Below, piece after piece: positions 36,619-48,918 of a DNA stretch of 64,000 bases. The position numbers and the translations under genes were made by a program. Source of the DNA: Bufo bufo (taxonomy: Eukaryota > Chordata > Amphibia > Anura > Bufonidae). Location of the stretch: positions 780,090,772 to 780,154,771 of the forward strand of contig NC_053389.1 of NCBI RefSeq assembly GCF_905171765.1. Direction: 5' to 3'. The notes under the pieces were generated by a model that did no database searches, was not told where the DNA came from, and saw nothing but the letters and a program-made list of their open reading frames with translations. Numbering within the stretch: the first letter of the stretch is position 1; each line of letters opens with the position of its first letter.

Positions 36619-37483
36619 GGCCCCTTTCACACGGGTGAGATTTCCGCGCGGGTGCAATGTGTGAGTTGAACGCATTGAATCCCGACCCATTCATTTTTAT
36701 GGGGCTGTTCACATGAGCGGTGATTTTCACGCATCACTTGTGCGTTGCGTGAAAATCGCAGCATGCTCTATTTTGTGCGTTTTTCACGTAACGCAGGCCC
36801 CATAGATGTGAATGGGGTTGCGTGAAAATCGCAAGCAAGTGCGGATGCGGTGCGATTTTCACGCACGGTTGCTAGGAGACGATCGGGATGGGGACCCGAT
36901 CATTATTATTTTCCCTTATAACATGGTCATAAGGGAAATTTTTAGCATTCTGAATACAGAATACATAGTAAAACAGCGTACCTTAGTCCACTTGATCGCG
37001 CAGCCGGCATCTCCTTCTGTCTCCTTCTTTGCTGAACAGGACCTGTGGTGATGTCACTCCGGTCATCACATGGTCCATCACATGATCTTTTACCATGGTG
37101 ATGGATCATGTGATGACCGGAGTGATGTCACCACAGGTCCTTTACCTGCACACAGCAAAGAAAGAAGTCAGAAGAGATGGCGGCTGCGCGATCAAGTGGA
37201 TTAAGGTGAGTTAAATAATTTTTAATTTTTTTAACCCCTCCAGCGATGTTTTACTATGCATTCTGTATTCAGAATGCTATTATTTTCCCTTATAACCATG
37301 TTATAAGGGAAAATAATACAATCTACAGAACACCGATCCCAAGCCCGAACTTCTGTGAAGAAGTTTGGGTTTGGGTACCAAAAATGGGCGATTTTTCTCA
37401 CGCGCGTGCAAAACGCATTACAATGGTTTGCACTCGAGCGGAAAAATTGTGCGTGTTCCCGCAACGCCCGTCTGAAAGTGGCC
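36619..37483. mobile_element. Long palindromic MITE, 865 bp, TTT at both junctions
   Basis: GGCCCCTTTCACACGGG at 36619 pairs with the end CTGAAAGTGGCC at 37483, with TTT on each side. Much of the element is self-complementary about a centre near 37090: the block around 37020-37075 (CAGGACCTGTGGTGATGTC) recurs inverted near 37090-37140, and TTATTTTCCCTTATAAC recurs near 36905 and 37279. Confidence 0.75.
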
Positions 37484-37553
37484 TTTGAGTTCCCACAATG
37501 CACTGAGGAAGAGGGAGTCAGCAGGATTCTGAATACAGTGTAAATTGGTTTAT

Positions 37554-37965
37554 ATGAAGATACATTGATGGCCTATCCTTATATTTTTCAGGAATACACA
37601 TTGATGGCCTATCCTTAGATTTTCTGTAATATAGTCACTGTAATATCGATGCGCTATCCTGACATATTTCAGGAATATACATGATGGCCTATCCTTAGAT
37701 TTTTCAGGAATACACATTGATGGCCTATCCATACATTTTTCAGGAATATACATTGATGGCCTATTCATAGATATTTCAGGAATATAAATTGATGGCCTAC
37801 ACTTAGGATTTTCAGTAATATACATGATGACCTACCCTTGGTTTTTTTCAGGAATATACACTGAAGACCTATGCTAGATTTTTTTAGGAATACACATGAT
37901 GGCCTATCCTTAGATTTCTCAGGAACATACATGATAACCTATGCTTAGTTTTTTTTTAGGAATAA
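37554..37965. repeat. Tandem repeat, about 36-bp unit, about 11 copies
   Basis: GATGGCCTATCCTTAGATTT followed by TTCAGGAATACA recurs with a 36-bp step (for example 37567 and 37603), with single-base indels toward the right. Confidence 0.8.
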
Positions 37966-38335
37966 TGAACAAGTAAATAATTCCACAGCACAGCAGTTCT
38001 TATGAGCCCCGGGGGGCATCTGCCAGTCAGGTATATACATCAATACTCTTTTTTTTTTTTTTATTCAAGTTGCAAAAATTTTGAGATTTTCAAGGCATCC
38101 AGGCTGAATGTGAAACTTGTAGCCACAGCCTAATATGAGCGATATGTACGGTACTACGGTTGTAGCCTCCTAATAAATAGCTTCTGCAACACTGCCACCT
38201 GCAGGTAATAAATAGATATTGAACAGAAAAAACAGCAGTCCGAAAATACATTAAACGTTATCAAGTGTTCTGTGCCTGTCTATGGTAAAGGTAGATTGAT
38301 GCAGAATTATTACTTTTATATCTCATACAGTACAG
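37966..38335. other. No gene seen
   Basis: AT-rich spacer with a T-run at 38048-38062. Confidence 0.4.
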
Positions 38336-38337
38336 AC

Positions 38338-39225
38338 CAAAAGTTTGGACACACCTTCTCATTCAAAGAGTTTTCTTTATTTTCATGACTATGAAGGCAT
38401 CAAAACTATGAATTAACACATGTGGAATTATATACATAACAAACAAGTGTGAAACAACTGAAAATATGTCATATTCTAGGTTCTTCAAAGTAGCCACCTT
38501 TTGCTTTGATTACTGCTTTGCACACTCTTGGCATTCTCTTGATGAGCTTCAAGAGGTAGTCCCCTGAAATGGTTTTCACTTTACAGGTGTGCCCTGTCAG
38601 GTTTAATAAGTGGGATTTATTGCCTTATAAATGGGGTTGGGACCATCAGTTGCGTTGAGGAGAAGTCAGGTGGATACACAGCTGATAGTCCTACTGAATA
38701 GACTGTTAGAATTTGTATTATGGCAAGAAAAAAGCAGTGGCCATCATTACTTTAAGAAATGAAGGTCAGTCAGTCAGCTGAAAAATTGGGAAAACTTTGA
38801 AAGTAAGGGCTATTTGACCATGAAGGAGAGTGATGGGGTGCTGCGCCAGATGACCTGGCCTCCACAGTCACCGGACCTGAACCCAATCGAGATGGTTTGG
38901 GGTGAGCTGGACCGCAGAGTGAAGGCAAAAGGGCCAACAAGTGCTAAGCATCTCTGGGAACTCCTTCAAGACTGTTGGAAGACCATTTCAGGGGACTACC
39001 TCTTGAAGCTCATCAAGAGAATGCCAAGAGTGTGCAAAGCAGTAATCAAAGCAAAAGGTGGCTACTTTGAAGAACCTAGAATATGACATATTTTCAGTTG
39101 TTTCACACTTGTTTGTTATGTATATAATTCCACATGTGTTAATTCATAGTTTTGATGCCTTCATAGTCATGAAAATAAAGAAAACTCCTTGAATAAGAAG
39201 GTGTCCAAACTTTTGGTCTGTACTG
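38338..39225 (+). mobile_element. Tc1-like transposon, internally deleted
   Basis: 888 bp flanked by TA (38336-38337, 39226-39227). Ends CAGTACAGACCAAAAGTT and its inverted copy, with about 190 bp of terminal inverted repeat. A family distinct from the 15680 element. Confidence 0.88.
38719..39086 (+). pseudogene. Tc1 transposase remnant (N-terminal scrap plus C-terminus)
   Basis: A start (MARKKQ, about 38719) opens a short broken N-terminal piece. It is joined by an internal deletion to the C-terminal third, a 90-codon frame at 38814-39086 containing [16 protein letters not shown] (the catalytic Glu box) and ending KAKGGYFEEPRI. Both catalytic Asp regions and most of the DNA-binding domain are missing, so no active enzyme is possible. 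Its ends could still be moved by a transposase supplied in trans. Confidence 0.85.
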
Positions 39226-39944
39226 TATATTAAAAACAGTTAATAAATATAAATGAATCTATTTATCCTCGCTGCTTCTCCAAATGTCTAGGTCCTGTTA
39301 ATGTGGTTACTGGTTCCAGCCAAGTACAGTCAGGTCCATAAATATTGGGACATCAACACAAGTCTAACATTTTTGGCTCTATACACCACCACAAAAGATT
39401 TGAAATGAAACTAACAAGATGTGCTTTACCTGCAGACTGTCAGGTTTAATTTGAGGGTATTTACATCCAAATCAGGTGAACGGTGTAGGAATTACAACAG
39501 TTTGCATATGTGCCTCCCACTTGTTAAGGGACCAAAAGTAATGGGACAGAATAATAATCATAAATTAAACTTTCACTTTTTAATACTTGGTTGCAAATCC
39601 TTTGCAGTCAGTTACAGCCTGAAGTCTGGAACGCATAGACATCATCAGACGCTGGGTTTCATCCCTGGTGATGCTCTGCCAGGCCAATACTGCAACTGTC
39701 TTCAGTTCCTGCTTGTTCTTGGGACATTTTCCCTTCAGTTTTGTCTTCAGCAAGTGAAATGCATGCTCAATCGGACTCAGGTCCGGTGATTGACTTGGCC
39801 ATTGCATAACATTCCACTTCTTTCCCTTAACCCCTTAGTGACCACACACATTTTTAAAAAAAAATTGCATTCCAAGAGCTATAACTTTTTTTGTTTTTTC
39901 ATCAATGTATTTGTATGAGGTCTTATTTTTTGCAGGACAAGTTA

Positions 39945-40316
39945 GGCCTCTTTCACACGAGCGTGACGGATTGGCTCCGGATGCGTTCAGTGCAACTCTC
40001 ACCATTTTGCAAGCAAGTTCATTCAGTTTTGTCTGCGATTGCATTCAGTTTTTTTCCGCGCGTGTGCAATGCGTATTTCACTGAAGCCCCATTCACTTCT
40101 ATAGGGCCAGGGCTGCGTGAAAAACGCAGAATATGGCCTCATGCACACTAACATATTTTGTTTCCGTGTCCGTTCCGTTTTTTTTGTGGATAGGATGCGG
40201 ACACATATGGTCGTGTGCATGTAGCCTATACAACATGCTGCGTTTTTCACGCAACGCAGAACTGAATGCGTGAAAAAAAAAATGTGCGCGGAAAACTCAC
40301 TCGTGTGAAAGGGGCC
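39945..40316. mobile_element. CACACG MITE nested in the TTAA MITE, TTA TSD
   Basis: GGCCTCTTTCACACGAG at the left and CTCGTGTGAAAGGGGCC at the right, with TTA at 39942-39944 and 40317-40319. Confidence 0.82.
40135..40226. mobile_element. Innermost short MITE, TAT TSD
   Basis: 92 bp from GGCCTCATGCACAC to GTGTGCATGTAGCC, with TAT at 40132-40134 and 40227-40229. Confidence 0.72.
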
Positions 40317-40814
40317 TTATAGTTTTTAATGCACCATTTTAAGTACATGTAATGATTGATTAAAACAAGCTGTTTAGCTAAAACCCCCTTTGTTTGCGTC
40401 AGTAAAAAGGCGTATTAGTGGTCACTAAGGGGTTAAAAAACTCTTTGCTTGCTTTTGCAGTATGCTTTGGGTCATTGTCCATCTGCACTGTGAAGCGCCG
40501 TCCACTGAGTTCTGAAGCATTTGGCTGAATATGAGCAGATAATATTGCCCGAAACACTTCAGAATTCATCCTGCTGCTTTTGTCAGCAGTCACATCATCA
40601 ATAAATACAAGAGAACCAGTTCCATTGGCAGCCATACATGCCCACGCCATGACACTACCACCACCATGCTTCACTGATGAGGTGGTATGCTTAGGATCAT
40701 GAGCAGTTCCTTGTCCCATTACCTTTGGTCCCTGAACAAGTGGGAGGCACATATGCAAACTGTTGTAATTCCTACACCGTTCACCTGATTTGGAAGTAAA
40801 TACCCTCAAATTAA

Positions 40815-41134
40815 GGCCTCATGCACACAACCATTCAGTTTTTTGCAGTACGCAAACCGCGGATCCGCAAAAAACGGAAGCAGCCTGTGTGCCTTCCGCA
40901 ATTTGCGGAACGGAATGGGCAGCCCATTGTAGACATGCCTATTCTTGTCCGCAAAACGGACAAGAATAGGACATGCTATATTTCTTTTGCGGGGCCTCGG
41001 AACGGAGCAACGGATGCGAACAGTACACAGAGTGCTGTCCACATCTTTTGCGGCCCCATTGAAGTGAATGGGTCCGCACCCGAGCCGCAAAAACTGTGGC
41101 TCGGATGCGGACCCGAAAAACGGTTGTGTTTAAC
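40815..41134. mobile_element. CACACG MITE in Tc1 right inverted repeat, TAA TSD
   Basis: The other Tc1 end supplies the uninterrupted sequence (CTGTCAGGTTTAATTTGAGG), showing that TAA is single there and doubled here (40812-40814 and 41135-41137). Confidence 0.8.
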
Positions 41135-41256
41135 TAAACCTGACAGTCTGCAGTTAAAGCACATCTTGTTCGTTTCATTTCAAATCCATTGTGGTGGTGT
41201 ATAGAGCCAAAAATGTTAGAATTGTGTCGATGTCCCAATATTTATGGACCTGACTG

Positions 41257-42593
41257 TAGATCTCCACTCAGGAGCTGAGGGAAAAAATCCACCTCTACCC
41301 AATGTGGTTGGGAAACTCCCAGCTTCATGCAGCTTCATAAATTTTTACATTTCATTTCAATCACATTCTCTAAAACAATCATGTGAATAGCTCCGTACCC
41401 AAACATTGAATGATGCAGCTCTGTCTCCCTCTCTCTGAGCAGGAAATCGCAGCATGATCTGAAGTTCCACGCTTAGCTCCTGCAAACTTGTGGGTCTCAT
41501 TTTCTTATTTTTAGTCATTTGTTAGGGGAAATTAGTGAAAGGGAAGCGACACTAATTAGTGCTGTGGCCCCTTTATTCTCACCATTAGTGGTAGACCCCC
41601 ATGGATCACAATATGATGGCATATCCTAACAATAGGCAATCACGTTTTTAGATAGGAAAACCCATTTATGTCTATTCCCAGCCAACACACAGAAGGGCAC
41701 AATTATGCACTTATAGACAGAGGCTTGCTGACAGTTTCCAGGTAGCAACAGTACATTTTATGTTTGCACCATGAGGAGTAACTATGTAGGCCATACTAGC
41801 AAAAAGTTAAATAAAGTTTGCACATTCAATTTATAGATGATTGACGAACAACCTTTTTGACCAAATTTACCATTTCTGGGCCAATAAAATATGTTCATTC
41901 ACTGCTCCCCCTCACTTTTCACAGCACACACTAGGAAAACAGAGATACTGCAGCTGCATCCCTCTCCTCCCTTCTTCTTCATAATTTTTAGTTATTATTT
42001 TACACTAGATGTATTTTTTTTTTTACAACTGAAGAGGTTTCTGAATTTACAAGGATTCTGCAGATGGCACAGGGGTAGACTACAGGCTGCTGGAAAGTGA
42101 GTAAGATTATACTTCTCCCTAATAAGATAATACTAGGGTCACCATCTAAAACCACAGCCAGCCACTCCAGTCGGTAGGTAGCTAAGGCTACCCCTAGGTT
42201 CCTCACCAGACAGCCACAAGGCCGGATGGACTTGGCTGCTAGGGACCCAGGTTATGTCTGCAAAGTAAGGTAGCAGAAAACTGGTGCAAGCTTGTTAAAA
42301 GCAGACCTTCCAGAATAATCAGAGGTGCAAAGAGTATTAGATGAGAAGGGCCTAAGCCAGGAGAGACAGATAATGCCAAAACAGTGGGCAAGGAGTCAAC
42401 TTAGAAACCAGCCACGGTCAGAATACCAGAAGATTCAGTAGAAGCCAAATATCAGAAGACAAGGGGTTAGTCCAGAAGACAAGCAACAGTCAAATTACTA
42501 GGAGTTCAGGTGCAGTAATAGTGAGTAGCACAAAGCGCAGGAGCCAAGATACAACAAAATCACAGGCAATGGTAATCACTCAGTTCTCAGTTC
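41257..42593. other. No gene seen; one dispersed repeat
   Basis: 41890-42110 resembles 6349-6560. Otherwise no supported feature. Confidence 0.4.
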
Positions 42594-42597
42594 TTAA

Positions 42598-42918
42598 GGG
42601 GTTGACCCATCTCACACACTGGTGGCATCCCGCTAGGAGATGCCACCAATGTCAGATAGAACAAGGTGAACAAGGGCTTACCATCCAAGCTCAACCACCG
42701 TCCATTCACTTCAATGAGAATGCTGAAAATAGCTGAGGCTCCTCTAGCGGTGAATGGGGGGGTGGCCATGCTCCCATAGAGGTGAATAAAGAGCACTTTG
42801 CACATGCAAGGTGTGATCTCCTTCACTTTGGGGGCCAGAGTTCTAGAGATATCGATCTGACATTGGTGGTATATCCTAGCGATATGTCACCAATGTGTGA
42901 CATGGACCAACCCCTCTA
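42598..42918. mobile_element. MITE-like inverted repeat
   Basis: GGGGTTGACCCATCTCACACA near 42598 pairs with TGTGTGACATGGACCAACCCC near 42895-42914. The interior is partly self-complementary and no exact TSD is seen. Confidence 0.55.
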
Positions 42919-43892
42919 AATCCCCCGCCTAGCTTTGCGATTGGACACCTGATTGGCTCCGTTTTCTGCCTTCCTTGCCCGGCAGTGTAACTCTCCGAGC
43001 ACAGCCATTCATGCGCAGTGTCTTGACTAGATACATTTCTGACAGATATATTACAAAGATTCATGTATTCAAATAATATTAAATATATATATATATTACA
43101 ATGGTAGGCATGTCGTATATTTAAAAGTGGAAACTCCCTTTAAGTACCTTTGCTAATTGATATACCCATAGAAACCCCTGCTCTCCTAAAACCACCACCT
43201 TGGTCACTTATCTTCACCATTGAGGTTACGAATGATTTTCTAATATCTCACCGGGAAGACGTAACTTAGCGTCCGTTCCTCGGCAGTCCAGTTGGGTAGG
43301 ATGAAGTCTATGGTGAAGTCACATCTAATGATATCTCAGCTACAGGATATAACATTTACAATAAAAACCCTCCATAAGCAGACACTGCGCATTTCTATTA
43401 TCAGACAGGGTCCCAAAAGACAATCCAAAGGTCAAACTGCGGAAAGTAGAAAAAGCAGTAAGCATGTGGACGCTGTCACCGATTGGACCGAGCGAGTACT
43501 GAGGGAACTCGCTTAATTGTTTCCTTCTTCTATATGACATCATGTGCAGGCCTGTAACACAGAGATTAGTGCTGCTTCCTTGCATGGGACTGATTCCCGG
43601 CAGGCTACTACTTGTATAGTGTTTGTATGTTCTCCTTCACTCTAATTAGTGGAACATACCGACAATTGCTTTGTCTGGCAGGACTATGCTATTCCCATGG
43701 TCTGAAATGCTGGCCCCTGTTATTGCATACTCACTTTACCAGCTTTCTATACAGTCATTTAAAGGTTGACACTTATTTCAGGCGGTTTAGGATGGTGAAG
43801 GGGTTAACAGATGTGGAGGCGGCAGGAAAGTTTACAGAGCTCTGTTATCGTCATGTAGAATCCTAGTCGCATTTACCTTCACAAAACCATTT
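42919..43892. other. No gene seen; short TA microsatellite
   Basis: A (TA)n tract at about 43084-43096. No credible ORF. Confidence 0.4.
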
Positions 43893-44172
43893 AGTTAAAA
43901 AATAATATAATGCCTGTCTGCATCTACCACAAGGGGGAGCTCAAGGCGAAGGGATGCGTACAGCTAAATGCTTATGCAGGGAGCTCTGTCTAGTGGCAGC
44001 AGAAATGATCCACCTAAGGGGTTATTCTATTCTTATAAAGTGATGGGACATTACTAGGACCCCCACCGATCCTGAAAATGAATGGGCCACTTTGGTCATT
44101 TAGTTAAGAAATAATATACCACCTGTCTGCCTCTACCACTAGGGGGAGCTCAAGGCATAGGGATGTATACTG
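43893..44172. repeat. About 70-bp direct repeat, two copies 207 bp apart
   Basis: 43893-43965 and 44100-44172 share TAGTTAAGAAATAATATA-like and AGGGGGAGCTCAAGGC phrases. Confidence 0.7.
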
Positions 44173-45887
44173 AAGTTTCCTGAGCAGCCGGGTGGCCAGG
44201 AGTGGCATTGTAAAGTGAAAAACATTGAAGTGGGCACCAGCCCTGGGAAATTTGAGCTGTCCTGGGCTGACAATGAGCCGGGCGGGCGTATGTGAGTGCT
44301 GCCCAGGAGTGGGCGTTCCCAGGTGCAAGGCTTTTAAATGCCCCACAGTTACCAACAAAATTGTTGCGGTAGTGGCCTGGTCGGGTACATTACCTATCCC
44401 CCTTTGGTGTAAGGGGGCCACCATCCACATGAAAGTATCATGAAGGAGCCTTGAAGACACGAGGCCCCATAGAGGAGCGCCTTTATTATGGCACCGGACG
44501 GGCACTGCCATCCATTTCCGCCTTTCGGCGCGGGCAGACTGGAGAAGGAAGCTGTAGGACCAGGACCTGATATGGTGACTTATTTTGGCAGCAGAAGGAC
44601 TAGAAACCACAAATAAAATATTACGACTGGAAGAGGGAAGAAAACCTGCTCCTTCCTGTCAGACGATGAGAAGACGCAGCTGAAAATGATTTTCCCAATA
44701 AAAAGATGATTATTACTTAAGAAACAAAATGAAACATCTGCGCTGGACAATAGATCTGCCAAATATCCCCCCCTCCCCCCCATATGTAACTGAGCAAGAA
44801 TGTTCCTCCATGACAAGGACTCCTGTCGGATGACTTATACCACTCCTAACTTTTCTATACTCCATATAGTTCAGCAGGCCAATTTGCTCCCTGACTGGGT
44901 GACCACCATTTGTGTACGTGTAGATACATGAAAACCTGTGTTTATATGAAGTTTTATCTGCAGATTTTCTACATGTGATATCCTTCCTACTAGTACTGTC
45001 CAACTGGTAACACCCAGCTGGACCTTCACTGCAAACTGCTAGTAATTCATTCCAACTTCTAGTAGGAATAATAGAGGAATGGCACAACATAGGGCTATAA
45101 GAATAGATGCTCTAGAATTGTTATTACATGGGGACTAAAACAGACCTGTCAGGAGAAGGGAAGGGTCCTTTGTCTCCATCTGTGACATTGACGGCCTATT
45201 GCTGGATATGCCGCGAACGTTAGATATGTGCAGGTCCCACCTATGAGATCAGCTCCTATCTAGAGAACTGATCCCATTAATTGATGGAGAGTATACCGCG
45301 CATGCGCTGCATACTCTCCATTGTTATGGGAGTTCCAAAAATAGCCGCAAGTACCGTGCAAGCGCAAATAGCAAGTACCGTACAAGCGCAACCACCTGTC
45401 CATTCACACCTAAGGGACTGCGCCATAGCGGTGAACTGAGGATGGCTGCGCATGAATGGTGCGCTATGTGTTCACTTCGGGGGCCCGTTCTGAAGATAGG
45501 AGCGGGTCCTAGAGGTGGGGCCCGCACCTATCTGACATTAGCCACATGCCATGAAATGTCCAAGATGGGAACACCCCTTTAAAGGGATGATACATGTATA
45601 ACGTGCTATAGCGACGTCATACAAGGTACACGTGTATAACGTCACTATCCACGGGAGAATTACAGGATTCAAACATGGAAAAAATTTTAATGTCTTCCCT
45701 TTTGTGATCATTTTTCTCTGCAAAATACACATAAAAAAAAAAAAAAAAAAATGGAGGTCAACTGAGAAATACTGAAATATATAGCTTTCCAAAAGATGAC
45801 GTTTGGCTCTTGTCCTCAAAGCACTCAAAGTTCTGAAAGGGTTAATCTTTATTTAAAAAAAATAAAATAAATGGACACCCCCTTTAA
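44173..45887. other. No gene seen
   Basis: A 168-codon minus frame at 44104-44610 has no domain I recognise and overlaps a repeat, so it is not called. 45160-45585 has the look of old dispersed repeats. Confidence 0.4.
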
Positions 45888-46370
45888 AGGAAATCTGTCA
45901 TCAAATCCATCCTTAGATGCCCGATGAGCCCTCGCCTGTTGAATCTGACGTTCTTGCCCCCATGTCGCTCCGTGGAAAGCAGCTTTTTTAATCATATGTA
46001 CATTAACCCCTGGGTGCAACGAGGGTATTGCCGTTGCACCGCTCGCTCTCTACATGCCGCGCCTCCAACTCTCTGACTGACAGGGCCAGGCGTGTAGACA
46101 TATACAATGATTGGCACATGCGCAGTACAGGGAGGAAGGGGAGCTGGCGAACTTCACCCCTGTACTGTGCAGGCACCAAACATGGCGGGGCCGGGCATGA
46201 ACAAGTAGGAGCCTGGCGCTGTCAGTCAAAGAGGTGGGGGCAGGGCATGTAGAGGGTGAGTGGCGCAACAAGGTGCAACAGCAACGTCTTTGTTGCACCC
46301 AGGGATTAATTTGCATTTAATTAAAAAGCGACATAAGAGCAAGATCGTCCATAGGATGATGACATTCCCT
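45888..46370. mobile_element. MITE with TTAA TSD, self-complementary interior
   Basis: AGGAAATCTGTCATC at the left and GATGACATTCCCT at the right, with TTAA at 45884-45887 and 46371-46374. Inside, CCTGGGTGCAACGAGG pairs with the GTTGCACCCAGGG near 46290-46310. Confidence 0.72.
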
Positions 46371-46809
46371 TTAAGGCCGAGACAGTCATAGTATATCAGG
46401 GACAGGTTTAGGATTGCTAGCAGTCCCGGTCCCTGCAGTGGGAAGAAATGAAGCACATCCTTCTTCCAGGGCAGGGAGAGCACTTTAAGAAAGAAAAACA
46501 GTGGTAGGAAAGATGTGGGTATATCAGGATACAAATGGGCGGCTGGGGACAGGCATTCCACACGCGTGATGTGAGGGGCAGATACCGGAGAGAACACCTG
46601 CAAGGCTTCAATTACATGGAGCACCAGCGGCCTAGCTCAGGCATGCCAGGAAGTGGACATGGTGTATATCAAGCTGCTGCGGGAGCAGATATGGAATGTA
46701 TCAAGCCGGGGACGACCTCCTACACCACTGCCTGACAGAGGCCTGAGAACTGGGGAAGGAAAGTCTCATGTTACTATGACAACGAGCGCCATGAGGCACT
46801 GTAATATAG

Positions 46810-46924
46810 GGACGCTGGCTTAGTTACCTATAGCAACCAATCAGATTGAGCCTTTCATTTTCCAAAGGAGCTCTGAGAAATGAAAGGTGTAATCTGATTG
46901 GTTGCTATGGACAACTAAGCCAGT
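46810..46924. mobile_element. Palindromic MITE (GCAACCAATCAG family)
   Basis: CTGGCTTAGTTACCTATAGC at the left pairs with GCTATGGACAACTAAGCCAG at the right. Same family as 48797-49620. Confidence 0.65.
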
Positions 46925-46950
46925 TTTCCTTTTCTATATCTCCCCTGATA

Positions 46951-47409
46951 ATCCCCTGAAACTACAACCCCCAGCATGAGTACACGAGTGTCCATGAGTA
47001 CATGTATATAATGGTTAGGCATGTAGTGATGTGAGAGGGCCCTATCAACAGTTTGTTGTGGGGCCCAGTATCATTTCAGGGTAATAAAGCGTACATTGCA
47101 CAGTATAAAGATGAAGAGTATCTCCACACGGTGTTAACCCCTGGCAAGAGGCCGAAGTATTGGTAGTAGCGCCAAGAAGAGATGTTGCAAAGGTTTTGAG
47201 CCATTAGAGCTTTCTTCTCAAAACAGCGCCCCTCTTGTTCATAGGCTGCGTCTGGTAATGCAGCTCAATCCCATTAACTTGAATAGGACTGAGGTGCAAT
47301 ACTGGACGCAGCCACTAGACAAAGGGGGTGCTGTTTGTGTAAAAACTGTAACAACCCATCAGCCATTGCGACTGACGATCTTCATGGTATTGTTGGATCG
47401 GTCATTTTA
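46951..47409. other. No gene seen
   Basis: Only weak dispersed-repeat phrases; no supported feature. Confidence 0.35.
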
Positions 47410-47549
47410 AAGGGGTTGTGCAAGAGTGGTGGGGGTTTGGCATCCTGCAGTCACATTGTCCTGCCATCTGTCCCCTGCTTCCTACTAACCTATTGAAAGT
47501 ATGCCATCAAGAAATAGGGGACACATGGAAGAGGATATGGCTTCCTTCA

Positions 47550-47845
47550 CATCTCAGTTTGGTAAATCCAGTAGTCGGTTGCGGCAGAGTTACCGTATCC
47601 GGCATATCCAGACACTGCCGGTCAATCATTCTCTATAATGGGATCTGGAGGGCCTCTTGCATAAATACTGGCTTTCTGCTGGAGAAATACCGCTGCATGC
47701 TGCAGTATTTTTCCGCCAGAAACCCGACATTTATGCCAGAAACCCACCGGATCCCATTATCGTGAATGATTGCCCGGCAGTGTCTGGATATGCCGGATAC
47801 GGCAATTCTGCTGGAGCTGACTATTGGATTTACCAGATGAAGATT
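47550..47845. mobile_element. Hairpin MITE
   Basis: TTTGGTAAATCCAGTAGTC pairs with GACTATTGGATTTACCAGA, and TCCGGCATATCCAGACACTG pairs with CAGTGTCTGGATATGCCGGA, about a centre near 47698. Confidence 0.7.
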
Positions 47846-48025
47846 TGAACCTAGCCCATGACTGCAGGATCAGACTACGCAGGGTTTGCTTGTAGTCTGT
47901 TACCATGGAGATGTATAGGCCTGTATAAAGTCCTATACCTTTAATATACAGTAGATGCTTAAAGTAACTGCCATATTTTTTTTTATTTTCTAGTTTATTA
48001 GAGCTAGGCATGTACACCTGAGTTT

Positions 48026-48303
48026 GGGTCCATTCACACATCCGTATGTGTTTTGCGGATCCACAGACGGACACCGGCGATGTGCGTTCCACATTTTGCG
48101 GACAGCACATCACCGGCACTCAATAGAAAATGCCTAATCTTGTCCGCAATTGCGGACAAGAATAGGACATGTTCTATTTTTTTCGGTAATGGATCCGCAT
48201 TTCCGGATCCCGACAGCACATCGTGTGGCCCCATAGAAATTTATGGGTCCGCAATTCCGTTCCGGAAAATGCGGAACAGAATTGCGGACGTGTGAATGGA
48301 GCC
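48026..48303. mobile_element. CACACG-family MITE
   Basis: GGGTCCATTCACACATCCG at the left and GTGTGAATGGAGCC at the right. TTT versus TTA at the junctions. Confidence 0.68.
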
Positions 48304-48918
48304 TTAGTCTGTCAATGATTTCAAAAGATCTGTAATTACCTTATAATAACAGCTTTCATTAATGTCCCCTGTCCCTTTCCACTGCTCCCTTAAAAGACAG
48401 TTGCTATGGCTCATCTGTCTCCGGCTAAGAAGACAGGAAGACGGAGGGGCGGTCCTTCACACTGCATGCCTGCATTAGGCTTCAGAGTGATGAGGCGTGT
48501 CTCTCAGTAATCCAATCTGATTGGCTGGCAGGAAGATGCTGGCTACAGCAAGTGTGTATGGGAAGTGAGGGAAAGCAGTTCTGGCCTCAGAGAACTGGCA
48601 GAGGAGCCATCTTGACAAGGTCCTCATATTGTAAATGTTTAAACAGCCGTAACTAAGGGAAAAACTCAAGGAAAACAGTGGTAAGTGAAGAAACTAAAGA
48701 TTGCTTTATGCAGAATGCTGCTGCTGCAGCAGTAACATATGCTAAAATTGTTTTTTTTATTTATGAAAACATGACAGTTACCTTTTAAGGTGGTGGACAA
48801 AGGAGTCATTTATCAAACTGGTGTAAAGTAGAACTGGCTTAGTTGCCCATAGCAACCAGATTCCACCTTTAATTTTCCAAAGGAGCTGTCAAAAATGAAA
48901 GGTGGAATCTGATTGGTT

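Larger units (their letters stand above)
39831..40432. mobile_element. piggyBac-type MITE in Tc1 element, TTAA TSD
   Basis: Ends CCCCTTAGTGACCAC and the inverted GTGGTCACTAAGGGG, with TTAA at 39827-39830 and 40433-40436. The CCC start and TTAA target fit piggyBac. Another MITE is nested within it. Confidence 0.85.
39580..40745 (-). pseudogene. Tc1 transposase, truncated and split by a MITE
   Basis: On the minus strand the 40745-40437 part encodes a middle segment (VKHGGGSVMAWACM, then VQMDNDPKHTAKASKEFF with the second catalytic Asp). After the 602-bp MITE, 39807-39580 encodes [16 protein letters not shown] (Glu box) to the C-terminus. The DNA-binding domain and first catalytic Asp are absent. 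A third family, distinct from the other two Tc1 elements here. Confidence 0.85.
39327..41256 (-). mobile_element. Tc1-like transposon with nested MITEs
   Basis: Flanked by TA (39325-39326, 41257-41258). Ends CAGTCAGGTCCATAAATATT and the inverted copy. Two independent insertions interrupt it: 39831-40432 in the transposase region and 40815-41134 in the right inverted repeat. Confidence 0.88.

Noticed and set aside
44104..44610. 168-codon minus-strand frame as a gene
   Set aside because: Its 3' end lies in the 70-bp direct repeat and nothing in it is recognisable.
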